Shown here: piece by piece, positions 1-5,487 of the stretch
Layout: each line of letters starts with the position of its first letter
How positions within the stretch are numbered: the stretch's first letter is position 1
NCBI GenBank assembly: GCA_015491615.1
Contig: WFVN01000276.1
Coordinates: 1-5,771 of the forward strand
DNA length: 5,771 nucleotides
From: Gammaproteobacteria bacterium
GTDB lineage: Bacteria; Pseudomonadota; Gammaproteobacteria; S012-40
Reading direction: 5' to 3'
Program-made: the position numbers and the translations under genes
Notes under the pieces: generated by a model
Database searches by the model: none
Told to the model about the DNA's origin: nothing
The model's input: the letters and a program-made list of their open reading frames with translations, nothing else

Positions 1-126
1 GAGGGGACCAACGTGGATGCCGGGCGGGCCATCCTCGCCGACAGCGGCCTGCCCATCATCACCGCCGAGGGGCTCACCGACGCCGCCCGCAAGGTGGTGG
101 CGGCGGCCAAGGAGGGGCGGGGCTGA
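1..126 (+). CDS. sucC: Succinyl-CoA synthetase (ADP/GDP-forming) beta subunit, C-terminal end only
   Basis: The last 41 residues of a protein that begins before the window. They read EGTNVDAGRAILADSGLP and continue to GLTDAARKVVAAAKEGRG, closely matching the C-terminus of proteobacterial SucC (compare E. coli ...LADSGLNIIAAKGLTDAA...). The beta subunit carries the ATP-grasp nucleotide site of succinyl-CoA synthetase, which makes ATP or GTP from succinyl-CoA in the TCA cycle and pairs with SucD. The ATP-grasp domain lies outside the window, so nucleotide preference cannot be judged. The stop TGA shares its last base with the sucD ATG (TGATG), which indicates translational coupling. The final codons also encode the strong AGGAGG ribosome binding site of sucD at 110-115. 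Confidence 0.95.
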   Translation, partial: EGTNVDAGRAILADSGLPIITAEGLTDAARKVVAAAKEGRG

Positions 127-998
127 TGGCCATTCTCGTGGACAAGCACACCAAGGTGATCTGCCAGGGCTTCACCGGCAAGCAGGGCACCTTCCATTCC
201 GAACAGATGCTCGCCTACGGCACCCAGCTGGTGGGTGGAGTGACGCCGGGCAAGGGAGGACAGACGCACCTGGGCCTGCCCGTCTTCGACACCGTGCGCG
301 AGGCGGTGGAGGCCACCGGCGCCACCGCCAGCGTCATCTACGTGCCCGCCCCCTTCGCCGCCGACGCCATCCTCGAGGCGGCCGAGGGCGGCATCGAACT
401 CGTCGTCTGCATCACCGAAGGCATCCCGGTGAACGACATGCTGCGGGTGAAGGCGGCGCTCAACTTCCACGGCACCCGCCTCATCGGTCCCAACTGCCCC
501 GGCGTCATCACCCCCGGCGAGTGCAAGATCGGCATCATGCCCGGGGCCATCCACAAGCCCGGCCTCATCGGCATCGTCTCCCGTTCCGGCACCCTCACCT
601 ACGAGGCGGTACACCAGACCACCGCCGTGGGCCTGGGGCAGAGTACCTGCGTGGGCATCGGTGGCGATCCCGTCCACGGCCTGGGGTTCATCGACTGCCT
701 GGAGATGTTCGAGGCCGACCGCCACACCAAGGGCATCATCCTCGTGGGCGAGATCGGCGGCACCGAGGAGGAGGCGGCGGCGGAGTTCATCCGCGAGCGC
801 GTGCGCAAGCCGGTGGTGGCCTACATCGCCGGCCTCACCGCCCCGCCGGGCAAGCGCATGGGGCACGCCGGGGCGATCATCGCCGGTGGCCGCGGCACCG
901 CCCGCGCCAAGATCCAGGCCCTGGAGTCGGCGGGGGTGGCGGTGGTGCGCTCGCCGGCGGAGATGGGGGCGCGCATGAACGAGTTCTTCGTCGGATGA
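126..998 (+). CDS. sucD: Succinyl-CoA synthetase (ADP/GDP-forming) alpha subunit
   Basis: A complete 290-residue protein, close to the 289 of E. coli SucD. It binds CoA and carries the phosphohistidine of the TCA-cycle enzyme that interconverts succinyl-CoA and succinate with nucleotide phosphorylation; it works in the cytoplasm as a complex with SucC. The N-terminal CoA-binding Rossmann domain shows GFTGKQGT (15-22), PAPFAAD (74-80) and GPNCPGVITPGECKIG (121-136). The ligase domain shows SRSGTLTYE (152-160), GIGGDPV (177-183) and the active-site segment GKRMGHAGAII, with the phosphorylated histidine at His247, equivalent to E. coli His246 in mature numbering. The start is fixed by the TGATG overlap with sucC and by AGGAGG ten bases upstream. 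The stop overlaps the nadE start as ATGA. No defect is visible. Confidence 0.98.
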   Translation: MAILVDKHTKVICQGFTGKQGTFHSEQMLAYGTQLVGGVTPGKGGQTHLGLPVFDTVREAVEATGATASVIYVPAPFAADAILEAAEGGIELVVCITEGIPVNDMLRVKAALNFHGTRLIGPNCPGVITPGECKIGIMPGAIHKPGLIGIVSRSGTLTYEAVHQTTAVGLGQSTCVGIGGDPVHGLGFIDCLEMFEADRHTKGIILVGEIGGTEEEAAAEFIRERVRKPVVAYIAGLTAPPGKRMGHAGAIIAGGRGTARAKIQALESAGVAVVRSPAEMGARMNEFFVG

Positions 999-2635
999 GC
1001 CTGCGCATCGCCCTGGCCCAGGTGGACTTCCTGGTGGGGGACGTTCCCGGCAACGTGGACAAGGTCCTCGCCTTCGCCGCACGGGCCCGCGACGAACTCC
1101 AGGCCGACCTGGTGGTGTTTCCCGAGCTGGCCCTCACCGGCTATCCGCCCGAAGACTTGCTCCTCCACGAAGGGCTGATCCGCAACGTGGAGAAGGGCCT
1201 GGCGGTGCTGGCCAAGCGCCTGGTGGGCATCGACGCGGTGGTGGGCCACCCCGAACGTATCCATGGGCGCCTCTACAACACCGCCTCCTGGTTCCGCGCC
1301 GGCGAGCGTATCGCCGCCTACCACAAGCACGAACTCCCCAACTACGCCGTCTTCGACGAGCGCCGCTACTTCGTTCCCGGCCGGCTCCCCGCAGTGGTGG
1401 AGGTGTGTGGCATGCGCGTGGGCCTCACCATCTGCGAGGATATCTGGCACGAGGCGCCCATACGCGCCACGGTGGAGGCCGGCGCCGAGGTGGTGTTGAC
1501 CCTCAACGCCTCTCCCTTCCATCGGGACAAACAACGCCTGCGCGAGGAGGTAGCGGCGCGGCGCGTGCACGAGAACGGCATGCCCCTGGTGTACGTGAAC
1601 TTGGTGGGCGGCCAGGACGAGCTGGTCTTCGACGGTTTCTCCTTCACCCTCGACGGCGCCGGCCAGGTGGTGCAGCGCAGCCCCGGATTCGTGGAATCGG
1701 TGGAGCCGCTGGACCTGGTGCGCGGCGAGGATGGTCGCGTGCGGCCGGTGCCGGCGGAAATCCACCCCATTCCCGAGAAGGAAGAACGGGTGTACGAGGC
1801 CCTCAAGCTGGGCCTGCGCGACTACGTGGACAAGAACGGTTTCGCCCCCGGGGTGGTGCTGGGCCTGTCCGGCGGCATCGACTCGGCCCTGTCCTGCGTC
1901 ATCGCCTGCGACGCCCTGGGACGGGAGCGGGTGGAGGCCCTCATGCTGCCCTCCCGCTACACCTCGGACATGAGCCGCGAGGACGCCGCCGCCCTGGCCG
2001 CCAATCTGGGGGTGGAATTCCGCGAGATCCCCATCGAGCCGCCTTTCCAGGCCTTCCTGGAGGTGCTGCGCGAGGAGTTCGCCGGCTACCCTGCGGACGT
2101 CACCGAGGAGAACCTCCAGGCCCGCTCGCGCGGGGTGATCCTCATGGCGGTGTCCAACAAAAAGGGCAAGATGCTCCTTTCCACCGGCAACAAGAGCGAG
2201 ATGGCGGTGGGCTACGCCACCCTGTACGGGGACATGGCCGGCGGCTTCAACGTCCTCAAGGACGTGCCCAAGACCCTGGTCTATCGCCTCGCCGAGTGGC
2301 GCAACCGTCAGGGGGGCGAACCGGTGATCCCCGAGCGCATCCTCACCCGCCCCCCCTCGGCGGAACTGCGTCCGGGGCAGCGGGACGAGGACTCCCTGCC
2401 CCCCTACGAGGTCCTCGACGCCATCATCGAGCTGTACGTGGAGGAGGACCTGCCGGTGGATGCCATCGTCGCCCGTGGTTTCGACGAGGCCACCGTGCAC
2501 AAGGTGGCGCGCATGATCGACCGCAATGAGTACAAGCGCCGCCAGGCGCCGCCGGGGGTGCGCATCACTCCGCGCGCCTTCGGCAAGGACCGCCGCTACC
2601 CCATCACCTCCGGCTACCGCGGCCTGTGGCGCTGA
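995..2635 (+). CDS. nadE: Glutamine-dependent NAD+ synthetase (two-domain, 546 aa)
   Basis: Catalyses the last step of NAD+ synthesis: deamido-NAD (nicotinic acid adenine dinucleotide) is amidated with ATP, using ammonia released from glutamine. The N-terminal nitrilase-like glutaminase domain (about residues 4-250) has the full triad: Glu44 in FPELALTGYPPEDLL, Lys111 in YHKHELPNY and Cys147 in LTICEDIWHE. The synthetase domain (about 265-540) has the ATP-pyrophosphatase P-loop SGGIDS at 292-297 and the family motif STGNKSE at 396-402, followed by YGDMAGGFNVLKD. It therefore belongs to the long glutamine-using class, not the short ammonia-using class of E. coli (about 275 aa). The start at 995 gives a domain beginning MSLRIALAQ, as expected for the family, and forms an ATGA overlap with sucD. 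The frame stays open back to near the window start, but that is a GC-driven artefact. Translation probably depends on coupling, since no strong ribosome site precedes the ATG. Confidence 0.97.
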   Translation: MSLRIALAQVDFLVGDVPGNVDKVLAFAARARDELQADLVVFPELALTGYPPEDLLLHEGLIRNVEKGLAVLAKRLVGIDAVVGHPERIHGRLYNTASWFRAGERIAAYHKHELPNYAVFDERRYFVPGRLPAVVEVCGMRVGLTICEDIWHEAPIRATVEAGAEVVLTLNASPFHRDKQRLREEVAARRVHENGMPLVYVNLVGGQDELVFDGFSFTLDGAGQVVQRSPGFVESVEPLDLVRGEDGRVRPVPAEIHPIPEKEERVYEALKLGLRDYVDKNGFAPGVVLGLSGGIDSALSCVIACDALGRERVEALMLPSRYTSDMSREDAAALAANLGVEFREIPIEPPFQAFLEVLREEFAGYPADVTEENLQARSRGVILMAVSNKKGKMLLSTGNKSEMAVGYATLYGDMAGGFNVLKDVPKTLVYRLAEWRNRQGGEPVIPERILTRPPSAELRPGQRDEDSLPPYEVLDAIIELYVEEDLPVDAIVARGFDEATVHKVARMIDRNEYKRRQAPPGVRITPRAFGKDRRYPITSGYRGLWR

Positions 2636-2664
2636 AGGACAGGGCGCACCGCCCTTGCTAGAAT
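2636..2664 (+). promoter_or_regulatory. Candidate promoter of glnB
   Basis: Directly after the nadE stop. AGGACA (2636-2641) matches four of six -35 consensus bases. It lies 17 bp before TAGAAT (2659-2664), which matches five of six -10 bases and is preceded by TG at 2656-2657, giving an extended -10 (TGCTAGAAT). The predicted transcript start is near 2671, leaving a leader of about 27 nt. The same stretch can also be read as a degenerate sigma-54 site, with GCGCAC (2644-2649) and TTGCT (2655-2659) at correct spacing but lacking the conserved -24 GG. Prediction by eye only. Confidence 0.45.
2641..2655. repeat. Short perfect GC-rich inverted repeat between nadE and glnB
   Basis: AGGGCG (2641-2646) and CGCCCT (2650-2655) are exact inverted copies separated by the three bases CAC. 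No T-tract follows, so a standard intrinsic terminator for the sucCD-nadE transcript is not supported. The repeat fills most of the spacer between the predicted -35 and -10 elements of the glnB promoter. It could be an operator-like site, a weak hairpin ending or pausing upstream transcription, or chance in GC-rich DNA. Confidence 0.5.
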
Positions 2665-2697
2665 CCCTCCCCACCCCTGAACGAGAGGCAGAAGAAC

Positions 2698-3036
2698 GTG
2701 AAAAAGGTCGAGGCGATCATCAAACCCTTCAAGCTGGACGACGTGCGCGAGGCCCTCTCCGAGATCGGCGTCACCGGCATGACCGCCACCGAAGTACGCG
2801 GCTTTGGGCGCCAGAAGGGGCACACCGAGCTCTACCGCGGGGCCGAGTACGTGGTGGACTTTTTGCCCAAGATCAAGATCGAGGTGGTGCTGCCGGAAGA
2901 CCTGGCCGAGCGCGCGGTGGAAGTGATCATGAACGCCGCCCGTACCGGTAAGATCGGCGACGGCAAGATCTTCGTCAGCACCGTGGAGCGGGTGGTGCGT
3001 ATCCGCACCGGCGAGGAGGACCTGGACGCCATCTGA
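2698..3036 (+). CDS. glnB: Nitrogen regulatory protein PII, GlnB type
   Basis: A complete 112-residue protein, the standard PII length. PII forms trimers that sense ATP/ADP, 2-oxoglutarate and (through uridylylation) glutamine, and control targets such as the NtrB kinase and the glutamine synthetase adenylyltransferase. Visible features are IIKPFKLDDVREAL (7-20), GRQKGHTELYRGAEY with Gln39 and the uridylylation site Tyr51 on the T-loop, Lys58, the B-loop signature TGKIGDGKIFV (83-93), and Arg101/Arg103 near the C-terminus. Thr43 and Asp54 match E. coli GlnB rather than GlnK (Ala43, Asn54), and no amtB lies next to it, so GlnB is favoured; paralogue naming remains an inference. The start is GTG at 2698, with GAGAGG at 2683-2688 as ribosome site. 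It follows nadE after 62 bp that contain a candidate promoter of its own. Confidence 0.96.
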   Translation: MKKVEAIIKPFKLDDVREALSEIGVTGMTATEVRGFGRQKGHTELYRGAEYVVDFLPKIKIEVVLPEDLAERAVEVIMNAARTGKIGDGKIFVSTVERVVRIRTGEEDLDAI

Positions 3037-3048
3037 GGCGCCCGTCCT

Positions 3049-3570
3049 TCACAAGTAGGTGACCACCTCCCCCAGGGGGCGGCGGGGGGTGGGCTCGGGG
3101 ATCTCCGCCGGATAGCCGAGGCTGATGAGGGCCACCGGCACCAGGTGGCCGGGGGCGGCCACCACCGCCCGCACCGCGTCCTCGTCGAAATGCCCAACCC
3201 AGGTGGAACCCAGGCCCGCCGCCACCGCCGCCAGTTGCGCGTAGGCGGCGGCGATGGTGGCGTCCTGCAGGGCATACAGCTCCCGCCCACGGGCGCCGTA
3301 TTTCTCTTGCGCCCGCTGCGGATCGGAACAGAACACCAGGCAGGCCGGTGCCTCGGCGAGAAAGGCCTGGCCGAAGGCCGCCTCGGACAGGCGCGTGCGT
3401 CGCCCCTCGTCGGTGACCACGAAGATGTGGTAGGACTGCAGGTCCCCCGCCGAGGGGGCGGCGCAGGCCATCTCCAGGATGGCGTGCAGCTTCTCCCGCT
3501 CCACCGGCATGTCGCTCTGGTAATGGCGGATGGAATGGCGGTGGCGGACAGTGGCGAAGAAGTCCCACAT
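3049..3570 (-). CDS. Nitroreductase-family flavoprotein (FMN-dependent oxidoreductase)
   Basis: A 173-residue protein of the nitroreductase fold, which binds FMN as a dimer and uses NAD(P)H to reduce nitro compounds, quinones or other acceptors. The true substrate cannot be read from the sequence. Visible motifs are the N-terminal FMN-phosphate segment RHRHSIRHYQ (9-18), AAPSAGDLQSY (37-47), the central GLGSTWVGHFDEDAV (119-133) and the C-terminal ISLGYPAE (149-156) followed by RRPLGEVV (163-170). There is no signal peptide or membrane segment, so it is cytoplasmic. ATG at 3570 is preferred over the in-frame GTG at 3579, because AGGGGAG (3585-3579) sits eight bases before the ATG and would overlap the GTG. 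The gene follows bamD with five bases between stop and start, so the two are probably cotranscribed. It is convergent with glnB. Confidence 0.9.
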   Translation of the reverse strand: MWDFFATVRHRHSIRHYQSDMPVEREKLHAILEMACAAPSAGDLQSYHIFVVTDEGRRTRLSEAAFGQAFLAEAPACLVFCSDPQRAQEKYGARGRELYALQDATIAAAYAQLAAVAAGLGSTWVGHFDEDAVRAVVAAPGHLVPVALISLGYPAEIPEPTPRRPLGEVVTYL

Positions 3571-3575
3571 GGCGT

Positions 3576-4385
3576 TCACTCCCCTTGCGTGTCGTCGGCG
3601 CCGTCGCCGGTGGTCGGATTGAGGGCCCGCACGCGTCCCACGTCGGCGGCCAGGTCAGTGAGCCCCAGGGCCTCGTAGGCCGACTCCAGGATGGCCAGGA
3701 CCGGATACTGGGCCGGGGTGCGGGGCAGGTGCTCCAGTAGATAGCGGCTGCGGTTGGCGGCGGCCACGTAGGCCCCCCGGCGCAGGTAGAAATCGGCCAC
3801 GTGCAGCTCGTGGCGGGCGAGCAGGTTGCGCAGGTAGATCATGCGTTGCAAGGCGTCGGGGGCGTAGGGGCTGTCCGGATGGTCGCGCACCACCTCGGCG
3901 AAGTAGCGGAAGGCGCGTCGCGCCGCCTCGGGGTCGCGGTCGGCCGGGTCCAGGCGCAGCCAGCGGTCCACCGGCGAGTGGATGCGTTGGAACAGGACCA
4001 CCCCTTGCAAGTAGCGGGCATAGTCGATGCGCGGGTGGCGGGGGTAGAGGTGGACGAAGCGGTCGAGGGTGGCGATGGCCGATTCGGGCTCGTCGTAGCG
4101 GTAGTAGGCGTAGGCGATCTCCAGCAGGGCCTGCTGGGCATAGACGCCGAAGGGGAAGCGCGCCTCCAGCGCTTCCAATTGGGAAATGGCTGTTTCATAA
4201 TCCCCCGCCTTCATGGCCGCGCGGGCCTCTTGCAGCATGCGCCGGGCGTCCCGTTCGGTGAGGCGCTCCTGTTTCGCCGTCGCCCCGTCGGCATGATCGT
4301 CGTGCCCGTGGCCGGGCGTCGAGGTGGTGGCGCAGGCGCCCAGGATCAGGGGGGCGAGGCAGAGGATGAGGCGTAGCGGGGTCAT
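3576..4385 (-). CDS. bamD: Outer membrane protein assembly factor BamD (lipoprotein, ComL/YfiO family)
   Basis: A complete 269-residue lipoprotein (E. coli BamD is 245). BamD is the essential lipoprotein partner of BamA in the BAM complex, which folds beta-barrel proteins into the outer membrane from the periplasmic side. The N-terminus is a lipoprotein signal peptide with Arg5, a hydrophobic core and lipobox LGAC, giving lipidated Cys18. Family landmarks inside the tetratricopeptide repeats include ARFPFGVYAQQALLEIAYAYY (75-95, split by TPR boundaries), YPRHPRIDYARYLQG (114-128), MIYLRNLLARHELHVADFYL (182-201) and RRGAYVAAANRSRY (202-215). The chosen start has GAAGGA (4396-4391) five bases upstream and gives the compact signal peptide; the upstream extension of the open frame lacks such support. 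A histidine/aspartate-rich stretch (GHGHDDHADG, 25-34) follows the lipidation site. The gene is divergent from rluD, as in E. coli, and upstream of a nitroreductase gene. Confidence 0.95.
   Translation of the reverse strand: MTPLRLILCLAPLILGACATTSTPGHGHDDHADGATAKQERLTERDARRMLQEARAAMKAGDYETAISQLEALEARFPFGVYAQQALLEIAYAYYRYDEPESAIATLDRFVHLYPRHPRIDYARYLQGVVLFQRIHSPVDRWLRLDPADRDPEAARRAFRYFAEVVRDHPDSPYAPDALQRMIYLRNLLARHELHVADFYLRRGAYVAAANRSRYLLEHLPRTPAQYPVLAILESAYEALGLTDLAADVGRVRALNPTTGDGADDTQGE
3579..3585 (-). promoter_or_regulatory. Ribosome binding site deciding the nitroreductase start
   Basis: On the minus strand AGGGGAG lies eight bases before ATG at 3570-3568 and immediately before the bamD stop TGA (3578-3576). 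It also encodes the last residues of BamD (Gly-Glu), so ribosomes finishing bamD sit on the nitroreductase start region, consistent with translational coupling. Confidence 0.7.
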
Positions 4386-4469
4386 GGTCGTCCTTCGCAA
4401 ACGGGGTCGCGGCATGGAATCGACCGGCTGCCCCATCGGTCCAAGGAGGGCCGCCGTCCGACGCGCGGC

Positions 4470-4477
4470 ATTATAAA
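4470..4477. promoter_or_regulatory. Candidate overlapping divergent -10 elements for bamD and rluD
   Basis: ATTATAAA stands out as an AT island in very GC-rich DNA. On the minus strand positions 4475-4470 read TATAAT, a perfect -10, predicting a bamD start near 4463 and a leader of about 78 nt. On the plus strand 4472-4477 read TATAAA (five of six), predicting an rluD start near 4484 and a very short leader. No convincing -35 hexamer is visible on either side, so the promoter assignment is tentative. The plus-strand TAA here (4474-4476) is also the in-frame stop that limits the rluD reading frame upstream. Confidence 0.45.
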
Positions 4478-4500
4478 CCCAAGCACGTCCCAAGGCCCCA

Positions 4501-5487
4501 TTGAACCCGAGCGAATCCCAACCCCCCGCCGCGCGCCTGCGTTTCCAGGTAGACGAGGCCCTCGCCGGCCTGCGCCTGGACCAGGCCCTCGCGCGCCTGT
4601 GCCCGCAGCACTCCCGCTCGCGCCTGGCGCGCTGGATCAAGGAGGGGCGGGCATGGGTGGACGGCGTCCCGTGCACCCTGCCGCGCACGCCGGTGAGCGC
4701 CGGCCAGACCCTGGAACTGGCCGAGGGGGCAGCGGCGCACACCCCCGAACACTGGGGCGCCGAGGCCATCCCCCTGGCCATCGTCCACGAGGATGACGAG
4801 ATCCTGGTGGTGGACAAGCCCGCCGCCCTGGTGGTCCACCCCGCCGCCGGCAACCCGGCCGGCACCCTGGTGAACGCCCTCCTGCACCATCATCCACCCC
4901 TGGAGGGGCTGCCCCGCGCCGGCATCGTCCATCGCCTGGACAAGGACACCAGCGGCCTGCTGGTGGTGGCCAAGACGCCCCGCGCCCATACCCACCTGGT
5001 GGCCGCCCTGCAGGCGCGCGCCGTGCGCCGCGAGTACGAGGCGGTGGTGACCGGGGTGATGACCGGCGGCGGCACGGTGGAGGCCGCCATCGGCCGCCAC
5101 CCCGTGGACCGCAAGCGCATGGCCGTGCGCCCGGAGGGCAAGCCGGCGGTGACCCACTACCGGGTGGCGGCCCGCTACCGCGCCCACACGCGCATCCGCG
5201 TGCGCCTGGAGACGGGCCGCACCCACCAGATCCGCGTGCACATGGCGCACCTGGGCCACCCCCTGGTGGGGGACCCGATCTATGGGGGACGCCTGCGCCT
5301 GCCGGCGGGGGCCACGGAGGCCCTGGTCCGGGCCCTGCGCGGGTTCCGCCGCCAGGCCCTGCACGCCCGCCGCCTGGGACTCGAACACCCGGCCAGCGGC
5401 GCGTGGATGGAATGGGCGAGCCCGCGCCCGGACGACCTCGCCGCCCTCGTGGCGGCCCTCGAACAGGACGCGGAGGGCGCCACGTGA
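4501..5487 (+). CDS. rluD: 23S rRNA pseudouridine synthase RluD (pseudouridine 1911/1915/1917)
   Basis: A complete 328-residue protein (E. coli RluD is 326). RluD isomerises three uridines in helix 69 of 23S rRNA and is important for normal 50S assembly. The N-terminal S4 RNA-binding domain (about 22-75) contains LRLDQALARL and SRSRLARWIKEGR. The RluA-type catalytic domain has VVDKPAALVVHPAAGN (103-118), the active-site HRLDKDTSG with catalytic Asp147, GKPAVTHYRV, and ETGRTHQIRVHMAHLGHPLVGD near the nucleotide site (written here in one family motif of key residues RTHQIRVH). The start is TTG at 4501: an in-frame TAA at 4474 excludes longer forms, no ATG or GTG occurs before the middle of the S4 domain, and AAGG (4492-4495) lies five bases upstream. 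Close RluA/RluC paralogues are less likely, given the full-length similarity and the pgeF/bamD context. It overlaps pgeF as GTGA. Confidence 0.95.
   Translation: MNPSESQPPAARLRFQVDEALAGLRLDQALARLCPQHSRSRLARWIKEGRAWVDGVPCTLPRTPVSAGQTLELAEGAAAHTPEHWGAEAIPLAIVHEDDEILVVDKPAALVVHPAAGNPAGTLVNALLHHHPPLEGLPRAGIVHRLDKDTSGLLVVAKTPRAHTHLVAALQARAVRREYEAVVTGVMTGGGTVEAAIGRHPVDRKRMAVRPEGKPAVTHYRVAARYRAHTRIRVRLETGRTHQIRVHMAHLGHPLVGDPIYGGRLRLPAGATEALVRALRGFRRQALHARRLGLEHPASGAWMEWASPRPDDLAALVAALEQDAEGAT

Noticed and set aside
17..994. An upstream extension of nadE that would give an 872-residue fusion
   Set aside because: The extension lies in a different frame of sucC/sucD and its translation is Arg/Gly/His/Pro-rich with no domain. 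The ATG at 995, in an ATGA overlap with sucD, gives the expected NadE N-terminus.
821..2674. A 617-codon open frame on the minus strand across nadE
   Set aside because: It is entirely antisense to nadE, whose catalytic motifs are intact. Its translation is low-complexity, rich in His, Gly, Ala and Val, with no recognisable domain; long antisense frames are expected where third positions are G/C.
3057..3080. Inverted stretches AGGTG/CACCT and CCCCC/GGGGG near the glnB-nitroreductase junction, considered as a bidirectional terminator
   Set aside because: The loops are only one or two bases, the sequence codes for the nitroreductase C-terminus, and no T-tract follows on either strand.
4422..4441. 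GACCG...CGGTC inverted repeat in the bamD leader
   Set aside because: Only a five-base stem with a ten-base loop, in GC-rich DNA where this occurs readily by chance; no riboswitch-like pattern around it.
4439..4499. Two copies of a GTCC(C)AAGG-like motif flanking the divergent promoter
   Set aside because: The shared part is short and imperfect and no known operator matches; the right copy is explained by the rluD ribosome site.
4386..4865. An N-terminal extension of the bamD open frame to 4865
   Set aside because: It would run antisense through the start of rluD and bury the lipoprotein signal peptide. The ATG at 4385 has a good ribosome site and a proper lipobox.
4471..5388. A 305-codon open frame on the minus strand across rluD
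   Set aside because: Antisense shadow of a well-supported gene, with composition typical of such frames (Gly, Ala, His, Gln, Val) and no motif.
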